Positions 27,155 through 36,064 of a stretch of 64,000 nucleotides of DNA are shown here, piece after piece; position 1 is the stretch's first letter; each line of letters begins with the position of its first letter. The translations under genes and the position numbers were made by a program. The DNA comes from Bradyrhizobium algeriense (GTDB lineage Bacteria; Pseudomonadota; Alphaproteobacteria; Rhizobiales; Xanthobacteraceae), in NCBI RefSeq assembly GCF_003062295.1, contig NZ_PYCN01000001.1:578001-642000 (forward strand), written 5' to 3'. Under the pieces are notes generated by a model, which did no database searches, was not told the DNA's origin, and saw only the letters and a list, made by a program, of their open reading frames with translations.

Positions 27155-28869
27155 TCGACACTCATGATGCGAACATCGAGCGCACCGGACACGGCGATAT
27201 AGGCAAACGCGATCGCCGGTCCGAGCGTGATGCCCGGTCCGGGGTAAGTTCCGCCCATGACCGACTGCATGTCATTTCCGCAAGCGTAGAGGCCGGCAAT
27301 GGGCTGATTGCCGGCATCGAGAACGCGGGCAACCTCGTCCGTGACAAGTCCGGAGGAGGTGCCGATATCGGAAGGATAAAGCCGGACCGCGTAGAAGGGG
27401 GCCGTCGCGATGGGGCCAAGATTGGGATTGGCCCCGCCGGCAGACGCATCGCCGTTGTGATTTTGATACACCGTGCTTCCCCTGCCAAATTCAGGATCAC
27501 GACCAGTTTGCGCATACAGGTTCATCCTGTCGACCGTCTCACGCAATTGACCGGGATCGATGTTCAATCGCAGCGCAAGCTGCTCGATGGTGTCGGCAGC
27601 GACGAGATAGCCGTCGGCGACAGCGGCTCTCGCGCCCCAGCCACCGGGCCGCACCATGCCAAGACCATACTTCCGGACTGAAACCGCATCTGCGATCAGA
27701 AACGCCGGAATGGCCGATTGTCCCTTTGCCAACATCTCCAGCGCAAACTGGTGATAGGAGATCGCTTCGTTGACGAACCGGCGCCCGTTGCTGTCGACAA
27801 CCAGCGTCCCCGGTTTGGCACGGTCGAGCACGAAGTGCGGAAAGACCGCTTGTGATCCGTCGCGCCGCCGCCGGATCGATGCGGGCGCCCAGAATGCGGC
27901 GCTGACATCGCGCCCGCTGAGCCGCGCACCGATCTCGAGGGCCTTGTCCTGCGCGTCGCCGCTCGAGCCCGGCGCAACGGACGACCAGCCGGCTTCCGTT
28001 CCAAGCGCGGCGGGGCGCCGCCTGGCATGGCGGTTGAACCCACCTCCCGCCAGAATCAGCGCGGCGTTGACGCCGATCTCGCGCGACACTCCATCCGAGA
28101 TCAAACTCGCGGCGGTAACGGGACCGTCGGGCTCCCGGATGATCTTCGCGAGCGACGCACCCGTCAGGATATCCACATCCTGACGTATCAATGAATGCAG
28201 AAGCCGGCCGATCAGCGCATTACCCATCACGAGCCGCGTGCCCCTGCCATGGCTCGCTTTGTCGCGCGCGTAGCGCGCAAAGAGCTTGGCGGAGTGCCAC
28301 AACGATCTGACGGACCTCGTCGATGACAAGAGATGAGCGATATCGGTTCTGTCGACCATCATCCCGCCAAGCAGCGTGAACTCCGGCAGTGGCGGACGAA
28401 CCAGCTTGAACGCCTCGCCAAGCAACCGCCCGTCGAACGGCAACGGCTCCAGCGCGCGCCCGGCCAGCACCGCGCCCTCAAGCTCCGAGCGATAGTCGGG
28501 ATGACGAACATAGGCCCGCAATTTCACTTCGGAATGATTTTCCAGAACCTCGATTGCCGCGGGACCAGCCTTCAGGAAGGCTGCGCGCAGCGCAACGTCG
28601 GCATGGTTTCCGACGATCTGCTGCAGATATTTTTCGACGTTCGCCGCGCTATCGGTCGCACCGACCGCCGACGCATGGCGCGTATTGGGGATCCAGATCG
28701 ATCCCGCCGACAGCGCGGAGGTACCGCCGACAAATCCGGTCTTCTCGACCAGCAGCGTTTTAGCGCCGCGAATGGCGGAAAAAAGCGCGGCCGACATGCC
28801 GGCGGCGCCGGCGCCGATCACGACGACGTCGTAACCGGGCGAGACCTCGGATAATCCACGGCGGCGCAA
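27151..28869 (-). CDS. FAD-dependent dehydrogenase, KSTD/fumarate-reductase-like
   Basis: A 572-residue flavoprotein. The N-terminal dinucleotide fold is DVVVIGAGAAGMSAALFSAI (about residues 14-33), followed by EKTGFVGGTSALSAGSIWIP. The C-terminal FAD signature GGTYPGPGITLGPAIAFAYI is that of 3-ketosteroid dehydrogenases and related enoate-forming flavoenzymes. No signal peptide is visible, so it is cytoplasmic. The only usable start in this frame appears to be a TTG at 28869, 6 bp after the tannase stop, so it may be translationally coupled. In this setting it may dehydrogenate a six-membered alicyclic acid, but the substrate is inferred only. Confidence 0.85.
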   Translation of the reverse strand: MRRRGLSEVSPGYDVVVIGAGAAGMSAALFSAIRGAKTLLVEKTGFVGGTSALSAGSIWIPNTRHASAVGATDSAANVEKYLQQIVGNHADVALRAAFLKAGPAAIEVLENHSEVKLRAYVRHPDYRSELEGAVLAGRALEPLPFDGRLLGEAFKLVRPPLPEFTLLGGMMVDRTDIAHLLSSTRSVRSLWHSAKLFARYARDKASHGRGTRLVMGNALIGRLLHSLIRQDVDILTGASLAKIIREPDGPVTAASLISDGVSREIGVNAALILAGGGFNRHARRRPAALGTEAGWSSVAPGSSGDAQDKALEIGARLSGRDVSAAFWAPASIRRRRDGSQAVFPHFVLDRAKPGTLVVDSNGRRFVNEAISYHQFALEMLAKGQSAIPAFLIADAVSVRKYGLGMVRPGGWGARAAVADGYLVAADTIEQLALRLNIDPGQLRETVDRMNLYAQTGRDPEFGRGSTVYQNHNGDASAGGANPNLGPIATAPFYAVRLYPSDIGTSSGLVTDEVARVLDAGNQPIAGLYACGNDMQSVMGGTYPGPGITLGPAIAFAYIAVSGALDVRIMSVE

Positions 28870-28875
28870 GGACAG

Positions 28876-30702
28876 CTACCGGCAGCTATAGCTCGAAGCC
28901 TGCTTTGCATCCCCATTGCCGTTCCACGTCGTCCGCAGCGGATAGACGCAGACGGGATAGCTGACGCTGTTGTCGCGCGACGTCAGCATGACTTCACCGG
29001 GCGCCGTGCCCTTCTCGACCCAATCCACCAGTGCCGTGAAGAACTGGTCCTGTTCGCGCGTCGGCGTCTGGTTGGTGTTACCAGGCAGCTTCGGCAGCGG
29101 CACGGTGTCGTTCTTGCCGCCAACTGTGTAGGCCCGGCCCTGCGAGGAGTGCGCTGAACCCGGCAGGAGGTACATCCGCATGAACTTCTGCACCTCGGCG
29201 TGCCCGCCCATCGCCGCCGCCACGCGCTCGTGATAATTGATGTTGCCGGCCGGCGGGATCGCATCGTCGACCAGGCCGCTGTAAACGACGACCTTGCGGC
29301 CGAGATCGCGCAGCTTCCCGAGATCGGCCTTGTCCGTGATGAGGTCGCTGAACAGCGTCGGCTGCAATGCGACGCCCTTGTTCACGGCGTCGGCGAGCCC
29401 GGCGTAATCGAGTTCACGCCATTTATTGCGCACGTCAGACGAACCATTTGCGATCGGATCGCTCGATGAGGTGCTGGAGTCGGGGGCATAGCTGACGTCC
29501 TGCAACGCCAACGCGACGCCGAGGGAAGCGGCATTCGTGATTTGAGTGCCGACGGCGGTGCCCTTGGTGAAGGTCCACCAGAGCTGGTTCCTGCCGAGCG
29601 ACTTGCCGGATCGCGCGTCGGGGCTCTGCGCGGCGTCAAAGCTTCCATCGCTGGTGGCGCCGAACCAGATTCGGTTCAGCGCATTCGCTTCCTTCAAATT
29701 CATGCAGGTTGCCGAGTCGTTATTCTTGCCGGACACGCCTTCGCCGGCCACGCCTGCACACAATATGTCAGCATCGCGCGCCGGATTGTAATCGCAGGTG
29801 AAGGGATCGAGCAGGAACCCGAGACCCGCCTTGTCGCAGACGGCGACCGCGCGCTTGCTGGCGGCAGCGACCCTGGTGGCAAAGGCTGCAGCCTCCGGCT
29901 TATTCGCCGCGGTGAAGCCGAGCTCGGTCTTCATCACGATCTGCGGATACAGTCCCGCCGTGCCGAACTTCGCGATGTTCAGCGCCGGCTGGGCGATCAT
30001 GTAGCCGTCGTAGAGTTCCGGATATTCCTGTGCGATCTTCATGCCCTGCCGGCCGCCCTGCGAATGGCCGTCATAGTAGGTAAATTTCGGCGCCTTGCCG
30101 TAATAGAGGCTGACCAGCGCCTTGGTCTTGACGGCCTGCTCCACCATGGCGCGCACCGAGAAGTCGCGAAGCGACTCGGTATTGACCTTGCCGTCCGAGA
30201 GAAACGTGAACGAGCCATCCTGGTACCAGGGCTGTCCTGCGTCCGTGGTGCCCGAGGCATATCCGATGTTGGCGTTGACGATGGCCGGGACCTTGCTGCC
30301 GATCTTGTCCGCATGGCGATGACCGCCGCCAACCCATCCGCCGCCGCCATAGTTGCGGATGCGCTCGTTCCAGTTGGCCTGCGTCGGCAGCCAGACCTCG
30401 ATGCCGATGCCTTCCGAATAGGAGCGCGCAGTCCTGTCCTTCTCCGCCGTGGCGCCGGGGCCGACCAGCAATTTGACCAGGCACAGATCGGCCGCCGCCG
30501 TGATGGGCTGCTGCGCGTCGGGCGCCTTCAGCTCCTCACCCTTTTTCACCAGCCGAACCGCGACGACCTTTGTGTCGGCGTCGGGACGAAAGGCCGACTT
30601 GATGCCGTCATCGCAAGGCAGCGGATCGGCCAGCGCCGGCGTCAAATAGGCGCAAGCCGCGAGCAGCAATGCCGCGCAAATACCCTTCCCTTTGATTGAC
30701 AT
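28876..30702 (-). CDS. Secreted tannase/feruloyl-esterase family hydrolase
   Basis: A 608-residue alpha/beta hydrolase of the tannase/feruloyl esterase family. It has a signal peptide (ICAALLLAACAYLTPALA, cleavage about residue 25), so it acts in the periplasm or outside. The nucleophile serine lies in YYDGHSQGGRQGM; other conserved parts are VNANIGYASGTTDAGQ and VVVYSGLVDDAIPP with a likely catalytic Asp. Multiple cysteines suit disulfides. The family cleaves aromatic carboxylic esters such as gallate or hydroxycinnamate esters of quinate. It lies downstream of the QuiC-type gene on the same strand. GGGGAG precedes the ATG at 30702. Confidence 0.88.
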   Translation of the reverse strand: MSIKGKGICAALLLAACAYLTPALADPLPCDDGIKSAFRPDADTKVVAVRLVKKGEELKAPDAQQPITAAADLCLVKLLVGPGATAEKDRTARSYSEGIGIEVWLPTQANWNERIRNYGGGGWVGGGHRHADKIGSKVPAIVNANIGYASGTTDAGQPWYQDGSFTFLSDGKVNTESLRDFSVRAMVEQAVKTKALVSLYYGKAPKFTYYDGHSQGGRQGMKIAQEYPELYDGYMIAQPALNIAKFGTAGLYPQIVMKTELGFTAANKPEAAAFATRVAAASKRAVAVCDKAGLGFLLDPFTCDYNPARDADILCAGVAGEGVSGKNNDSATCMNLKEANALNRIWFGATSDGSFDAAQSPDARSGKSLGRNQLWWTFTKGTAVGTQITNAASLGVALALQDVSYAPDSSTSSSDPIANGSSDVRNKWRELDYAGLADAVNKGVALQPTLFSDLITDKADLGKLRDLGRKVVVYSGLVDDAIPPAGNINYHERVAAAMGGHAEVQKFMRMYLLPGSAHSSQGRAYTVGGKNDTVPLPKLPGNTNQTPTREQDQFFTALVDWVEKGTAPGEVMLTSRDNSVSYPVCVYPLRTTWNGNGDAKQASSYSCR

Positions 30703-30739
30703 CGTCTCGCTCCCCAGTCTTGTTTTCCAGTTCGAATAG

Positions 30740-32611
30740 TCATGCCTTGGGCATGGTCAGCGGCCGCGATTCCCGGGTCTGGGCCGCGAGCCTGATCGCG
30801 GCGTTGGCAGCGCCGAAGCCGTGATAGTCACGCCGCTCGACGATCTCGAAGAAGAACCGCTCGTCGAAGGCGTGGGTATAGACCTGGAAGAATTCGCCAT
30901 CGCCTTCGCGGTCGTAGAGGATCTGGTTGTCGCGAAGCGCTGCCATCGTCGCGGCGTCGAGGCCGTATTTGGCTTCGATGTCGTCGTAGTAATTATCGGG
31001 AATTTTCAGGAAGTCCGCACCGCGCGAGCGCATGTCGGCAACCGCCGCGAAGATATCGCGGCAGGAGAACGCGACGTGTTGGACGCCGGAGCCGAAGAAT
31101 TCATGGATGAAGCGGGCCGATAGCGTGCGCGTCGCAGACGAGCCGTTCAGGACCATGCGCAGGTTTTCGTTACCGTTGATCAGCGCCTGGCTCTGTACGA
31201 GGCCGACCGGATCGGCGATCTCCATCTGCGGCAGGCGCTCCAGATCGAGAATGCCGGTGTAGAACAACAGCCACGACAGCATCTCGTCATACGGCATCGA
31301 CTGCGAGATGTGATCGACGGCATCGAGCCGATCGCTGGCCGCATCGCTGCGCAACGGCTCGAAATCGAGGTCCCAGTTCTTGCCGGCCTCCTCCAGGAAA
31401 TACAGCAGGCTGCCGCCGACGCCGCGGATCGCGGGAATTTCGAGTTCGCCCGGCCCGACCGGCTGATAGAAAGTCCGCGCCTGCAACGCCTCCGCCCGCG
31501 CCATGGTGCTGGCGGCGTCATCGACGTCGACGGCGACGGCGCAGACGCCGGGGCCATGCGCGACAAAGTGCGAATGAGCGAAGCCATCAGGTTCGCAATT
31601 GATCACCAACTCGATATGGCCCTGGGACCAGCGTTCGACGTCCTTGCTGCGATGGGCGCCGGTCTTGCGAAAACCGAGTTGTCCGAACAGCACGGCTAGG
31701 TCACGGGCCTTTTCTTCGCTGAGAGCAAACTCAATGAAGCCGACACCGCGGCTGCGCGCTTTCGGCTGTAGTGACATGGCCGGCGCGCCCGACACCGCGC
31801 CGCGGACGTCGTCTTCAAGCAAGATCAGCGAGCGGAGCCCATCGGTCGCGGTGCGGACCGCGGAGCCTGCGCGAAACTGGTCGTTGAATATTTCCAGCGA
31901 CAGCGGACCGGCATAGCCGGTGGCGAGCACGGCTTCCACGAACTGCGCGACCGGCAGATCGCCCTGTCCCGGGAAGCAGCGGAAGTGCCGGCTCCAGGAC
32001 AGCACGTCAAGGCCGAGTTTTGGCGCGTCGGCCAGTTGCACCAGGAAGATCCTGTCGGCGGGGATCGATTGAATCGGCAGCGTCGGAAACGACGGCGCCA
32101 GCGCGTGAAAACTGTCGAGAATGATTCCGATCGATTTGTAATCGGCCCGCCGCACGATTTCCCAAGCGTCGCGGTAATCGTTGACGTGAAGCCCCCAGGC
32201 GAGCGCCTCATAGCCAACGCGCAGGCCTCGCGTGGCGGCGCGTTCGCCCAGTTCGCGGAAATCGGCGGCCGCACGGTCGATACCGCCGAGCGAGGCCGGC
32301 GAGATATTGCTGCAGATCAGCATCAAATCGGTCTGCAGTTCCTGCATCAGGTCGAACTTGCGCTCGGCGCGCGCAAAGTTGCGGGTGCGCTGCGACTCCG
32401 GCATGCCCTCGAAGTCGCGGAATGGCTGGAACGCGCAGATCGAAAGCCCGAGATCCCGGCACATCTGGCCGACGTCGCGCGGGCTGCCGCTGAACGACAG
32501 CAAATCGTTCTCGAATATCTCGACGGCATCGAAGCCGGCCGCGGCGATCGCGCGGAGCTTTTCATCAAGTGCGCCGCTGAGCGAAACGGTGGCGATCGAG
32601 CGCTTGTTCAT
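30740..32611 (-). CDS. quiC: 3-dehydroshikimate dehydratase, two-domain QuiC type
   Basis: This enzyme dehydrates 3-dehydroshikimate to protocatechuate. The 623-residue protein is a fusion: residues 1-275 form a TIM barrel of the sugar-isomerase fold (metal ligands in RVGYEALAWGLH and IILDSFHALAP), and residues 285-623 form a 4-hydroxyphenylpyruvate-dioxygenase-like domain with two vicinal-oxygen-chelate repeats (VDHISQSMPYDEML, GVQHVAFSCRDIF, FFEIVERRDYHGFG). This layout and length match the fused QuiC of Pseudomonas. Its start overlaps the end of livF by 4 bp. The C-terminal domain's own activity is not known. Confidence 0.88.
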   Translation of the reverse strand: MNKRSIATVSLSGALDEKLRAIAAAGFDAVEIFENDLLSFSGSPRDVGQMCRDLGLSICAFQPFRDFEGMPESQRTRNFARAERKFDLMQELQTDLMLICSNISPASLGGIDRAAADFRELGERAATRGLRVGYEALAWGLHVNDYRDAWEIVRRADYKSIGIILDSFHALAPSFPTLPIQSIPADRIFLVQLADAPKLGLDVLSWSRHFRCFPGQGDLPVAQFVEAVLATGYAGPLSLEIFNDQFRAGSAVRTATDGLRSLILLEDDVRGAVSGAPAMSLQPKARSRGVGFIEFALSEEKARDLAVLFGQLGFRKTGAHRSKDVERWSQGHIELVINCEPDGFAHSHFVAHGPGVCAVAVDVDDAASTMARAEALQARTFYQPVGPGELEIPAIRGVGGSLLYFLEEAGKNWDLDFEPLRSDAASDRLDAVDHISQSMPYDEMLSWLLFYTGILDLERLPQMEIADPVGLVQSQALINGNENLRMVLNGSSATRTLSARFIHEFFGSGVQHVAFSCRDIFAAVADMRSRGADFLKIPDNYYDDIEAKYGLDAATMAALRDNQILYDREGDGEFFQVYTHAFDERFFFEIVERRDYHGFGAANAAIRLAAQTRESRPLTMPKA

Positions 32612-33348
32612 GCGGCCGTCTCCGTCATGGCGCCGCCCAGGAACAATTGCCCGATGCGGGGATCGTTCAGCACGCGTTGCGCGGTGTCGACAAGCCGGGT
32701 CTGGCCGAGTTCGAGCACGATGCCGTAATCGGAAATCTCCAGCGCCGAACGGGCATTCTGTTCGATCATCAGGATCGACACGCCGCGGTCGCGCAAATCT
32801 TTCAGAATGTTGAAGGTCTGCTGCACCATCAGCGGAGACAGCCCGATCGAAGGCTCATCGATCAGCACCAGCTGCGGATTGAGCAGCAGGCCGCGGGCGA
32901 CTTCGAGCTGCTTCTGCTCGCCGCCGGACAGCGTGGACGCCTGCTGCGCTGCCCTCTTGCGCAGCGCCGGGAACTTATCGAGCGCGGCTTCGATTCGGGC
33001 AGGCAGATCGGTGATGTCTTTGCCCGCGACGACGGCGCCGAGCTGGATGTTGTCCCGCACCGACAGTTCCGGAAAGATGTTGCGGCCCTGCGGCACATAG
33101 CAAATTCCCGAGGTGAGCAATTCGCGCTGGCTCAGCCCGGTGATGTCGCGCCCTTTGAATACGACCCTGCCTTCGCGCAGCTTCAAAAGGCCGAAGATCG
33201 CCTTGAACACGGTGGATTTTCCGGCACCGTTCGGGCCGATCACGGTGGTGATGGAGCCCGCGGGCACCGAGAAGGTGGTGCCGTTGAGGATCGTCATCTT
33301 GCCGTAGCCGCCGACGAGACCTTGAACCTCGAGGATAGGGTCGCTCAT
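32608..33348 (-). CDS. livF: Branched-chain-type ABC transporter ATPase (LivF-like)
   Basis: A 246-residue cytoplasmic ATPase subunit. Walker A is IGPNGAGKSTVFKAI, the ABC signature is LSGGEQKQLEVARG and Walker B is LVLIDEPSIGLSP. The start at 33348 (MSDPILEVQGLVGG) is chosen over a longer upstream frame because it gives the family N-terminus. It overlaps the quiC start by 4 bp and lies 11 bp after livG. The importer's position inside the hydroaromatic gene block suggests that its substrate is quinate, shikimate or a related acid rather than an amino acid. Confidence 0.92.
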   Translation of the reverse strand: MSDPILEVQGLVGGYGKMTILNGTTFSVPAGSITTVIGPNGAGKSTVFKAIFGLLKLREGRVVFKGRDITGLSQRELLTSGICYVPQGRNIFPELSVRDNIQLGAVVAGKDITDLPARIEAALDKFPALRKRAAQQASTLSGGEQKQLEVARGLLLNPQLVLIDEPSIGLSPLMVQQTFNILKDLRDRGVSILMIEQNARSALEISDYGIVLELGQTRLVDTAQRVLNDPRIGQLFLGGAMTETAA

Positions 33349-33359
33349 GGGCTGTTCCT

Positions 33360-34103
33360 CTAGTGGCCGAGATAGGCTTCGATGACGGCGGGATTGGCGC
33401 GCACTTCCGCCGGCGTGCCCATCGCCAGCAGCCTGCCTTCCGCCATCACCATGACGCGGGTACACAGCGACATCACGAATTCCATGTTGTGCTCGATCAC
33501 GACAAAGGTGGCGCGCTTCTCGCGGTTGATCGCCGCCAGCCGTTCCTTGAGGTCGCCGAGCATGGTGAGGTTGACGCCGCCGGCAGGTTCATCGAGCAGC
33601 ACCAGCCGCGGCCCGCCCATGAACGCCATCGCGGCATCAAGCAGCTTTTGCTGGCCATAGGACAGGCCGCCGGCGGCTTCGGTGGCGAGATGATCGAGCT
33701 TGAAGAAGCCGATCATCTGGTCGGCCGCCGCTGATAATCCGGCGTCAGAAGGACCGAGCAGCCGCGACATCATGTTGCCCTGATGTTCCTGCCCGGCGAG
33801 GATCAGGTTCTCGCGCACCGATAGTTTCGGGAACACCTGCAGAAGCTGGAAGGTGCGGCTGACGCCGAGACGATTCAATTCGGACGGCCGCAACCCGGTC
33901 ACGACCTTGCCGTCGACCTTGACCTCGCCACCGGTCGGCGTGAGCTGACCGAGGATGCAGTTGAACAGCGTGGACTTGCCGCAACCGTTCGGGCCGATCA
34001 GGCCGAGGATCTCGCCCTCCTGCACGTCGAAGCTGACGCCATCGACGGCCTTGATGCCGCCGAAGCTCTTCTTGATGTCGCTGACTTCGAGGACTGCGGT
34101 CAT
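33360..34103 (-). CDS. livG: Branched-chain-type ABC transporter ATPase (LivG-like)
   Basis: A 247-residue ATPase subunit of the same importer. Walker A is IGPNGCGKSTLFNCIL, the signature region is LSYGQQKLLDAAMA and Walker B is LVLLDEPAGGVNL, all typical of LivG. The ATG at 34103 (MTAVLEVSDIKKSF) overlaps the livM stop by 4 bp. A longer open reading frame upstream overlaps livM in another frame and is not real. Confidence 0.92.
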   Translation of the reverse strand: MTAVLEVSDIKKSFGGIKAVDGVSFDVQEGEILGLIGPNGCGKSTLFNCILGQLTPTGGEVKVDGKVVTGLRPSELNRLGVSRTFQLLQVFPKLSVRENLILAGQEHQGNMMSRLLGPSDAGLSAAADQMIGFFKLDHLATEAAGGLSYGQQKLLDAAMAFMGGPRLVLLDEPAGGVNLTMLGDLKERLAAINREKRATFVVIEHNMEFVMSLCTRVMVMAEGRLLAMGTPAEVRANPAVIEAYLGH

Positions 34104-35098
34104 GGCGCCGTCTCCAGCCGGGATTTGGCGACCGCGCGGAGCGCCGACGCCGCCTTGGTGCGGCGTTCGGCCAGATAGCGGTCGAGGATACCGAGGATGC
34201 CGGTCGGCGAATAGATCAGGAGCAGCATCACCGCGACCGCATACAGCATCAGGTAATAGCCGTGCGTGAAGCGCAGCCATTCCGGCAGGAGCACCGCGAT
34301 CATGGCGCCGAGGAACGGCCCGAAGAAGAATCCGGAGCCGCCGACAATCACCATCATCAACAGATCGAGCGAGAGCGAAAGGTTGAAGGGAACGGGATCG
34401 ATGTACTGCGTCAGCGGGGCATAGAGCGTACCGGCGACGCCGCCGAGCGCCGATCCGATCGCGAACGCCATCAGCGTATAGCGCCGCGTGTCGATGCCGA
34501 GGGAGAGCGCCCGCACCGGATTTTCGCGCAGCGCTACAAAGGCACGGCCCCAGGGCGAGCGGATCAGCCACCACATCGCCAACGATACGAGCGCAAGCGA
34601 GCCGAGGCAGAAATAATAGAACGGCAACGGGCGGTTGGTGGCGAAGCCCATAACATTGGGCCGCGGAATGTTGGAGATGCCGTAGATGCCCTTGGTGAGC
34701 CAGTCCTCGTTGCGGAACACCAGGAACGCCAGCGTCGAGAACGCCAGCGTCACGAAGGCAAGGTAGTGGTGCTGCACGCGCAGCGCCGGATAGCCCAGGA
34801 TCCAGCCGATGGCGAAGCACAGCACGATGGCAACGCCAAGTGCTGCGATCAGCGGCATGCCCTGCGAGGTCATGATCGCCGCCGCATAGGCGCCGATGCC
34901 GACGAACGCGCCCTGCGCCAGCGAGACCTGGCCGGCGTAACCGAGCGTCAGATTGAGCCCCATCGCGGCGATCGTCATCACCGCCCACTGGCTCAGGATG
35001 TAGAGGCCATAGCGGTTGAAATTCATCGGCACGATAATCAGCGCCGCGATGACGGCGATGCCGACCGCGATGCGCAGATATTTTCCCGTTGCGGTCAT
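34100..35098 (-). CDS. livM: Branched-chain-type ABC transporter permease (LivM-like)
   Basis: A 332-residue inner-membrane permease with about nine or ten hydrophobic segments. The family region is LNLTLGYAGQVSLAQGAFVG near residue 50, and the EAA-like coupling loop is WGRAFVALRENPVRALSLGI. The last 30 residues are cytoplasmic and basic. It overlaps livH at its start and livG at its end by 4 bp each. Confidence 0.92.
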   Translation of the reverse strand: MTATGKYLRIAVGIAVIAALIIVPMNFNRYGLYILSQWAVMTIAAMGLNLTLGYAGQVSLAQGAFVGIGAYAAAIMTSQGMPLIAALGVAIVLCFAIGWILGYPALRVQHHYLAFVTLAFSTLAFLVFRNEDWLTKGIYGISNIPRPNVMGFATNRPLPFYYFCLGSLALVSLAMWWLIRSPWGRAFVALRENPVRALSLGIDTRRYTLMAFAIGSALGGVAGTLYAPLTQYIDPVPFNLSLSLDLLMMVIVGGSGFFFGPFLGAMIAVLLPEWLRFTHGYYLMLYAVAVMLLLIYSPTGILGILDRYLAERRTKAASALRAVAKSRLETAP

Positions 35099-35970
35099 AC
35101 CGTGCGCTCCTCGGGCCGGCCGAGCAGGCCTTGCGGGCGGAACAGGATGATGACGATCAGGAGGATCAGAGGCACGGCGGCGCGGTACTGCGTCGATACA
35201 TAGGCGGCGGCGAGATTGTCCACTACGCCAATCAAAAGCCCGCCAGCGATGGCGCCGCGCACCTGGTTGAAGCCGCCGACGATCGCCGCGATGAACGCGG
35301 CCTGCCCGAGTACTTCGCCGGAGGAGAATTTCGCCAGATAGATCGGCGTGATCAGCAGTGAGGCCAGCGCTACCAGAAACGCATTGATCAGGAAGGTGAA
35401 CAGGATCATGCGTTCGACCGGCACGCCGATGATGCGGGCGACCGTCGGATTCTGCGCGGTCGCCTGCATCTGATGGCCGATCGAGGTGCGGTTCAGGAGC
35501 ATGGTCAATCCGATCACCACCGCGATCGCGAGCGCGAGCACGCCGAGGCTCTGCAACGAGACCACCCGGCCAAGGATCGAGACATCACCGGCCGGCACGA
35601 TGGAGGGGAATGGCGACGCCTCGGCGCTGAAGAACTGCTTCACCGCCTCTTTCATGCCGATCGCCAGCGCCATGGTCGCAATCGCCAGCGGCAGCACGCC
35701 GTGCCGCAGCATCGGATCGACCAGCAGCAGCTTGAAGCCGAGCCCGAGCAGCAGCAGCGACAGCAGGATGCCGAGGATGATAGCGAGCCAGAACGGCGCA
35801 CCCGCATTCATCACCGCCAGCATCAGGAACGCCGGCAGCATCACGAATTCGCCCTGCGCGAAATTGATGGTTTGCGACGTCTGCCACAGCAGCGTGAAAC
35901 CGACTGCGACGAGGGCATAGATCGCCCCGGTCGCAAGGCCCGCCACGAGCAGATCGAGCAGATTGGACAT
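35095..35970 (-). CDS. livH: Branched-chain-type ABC transporter permease (LivH-like)
   Basis: A 291-residue inner-membrane permease with about eight hydrophobic segments. The family features are GLATGAIYALVAVGFTLLWQ and INFAQGEFVMLPAF near the N-terminus, and MQATAQNPTVARIIGVPVER as the coupling loop. The ATG at 35970 (MSNLLDLLV) follows GGGGAGGAG closely. It is separated from the substrate-binding protein gene by 94 bp and overlaps livM by 4 bp. Confidence 0.92.
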   Translation of the reverse strand: MSNLLDLLVAGLATGAIYALVAVGFTLLWQTSQTINFAQGEFVMLPAFLMLAVMNAGAPFWLAIILGILLSLLLLGLGFKLLLVDPMLRHGVLPLAIATMALAIGMKEAVKQFFSAEASPFPSIVPAGDVSILGRVVSLQSLGVLALAIAVVIGLTMLLNRTSIGHQMQATAQNPTVARIIGVPVERMILFTFLINAFLVALASLLITPIYLAKFSSGEVLGQAAFIAAIVGGFNQVRGAIAGGLLIGVVDNLAAAYVSTQYRAAVPLILLIVIILFRPQGLLGRPEERTV

Positions 35971-36064
35971 GCTCCTCCCCTCACCCGTCACATGCGGACG
36001 GCGTCAATCATTTTCACCATGCTGATCTCGGGGGCGCACGATCGCGCGCACGCCCCGTCGCGGC

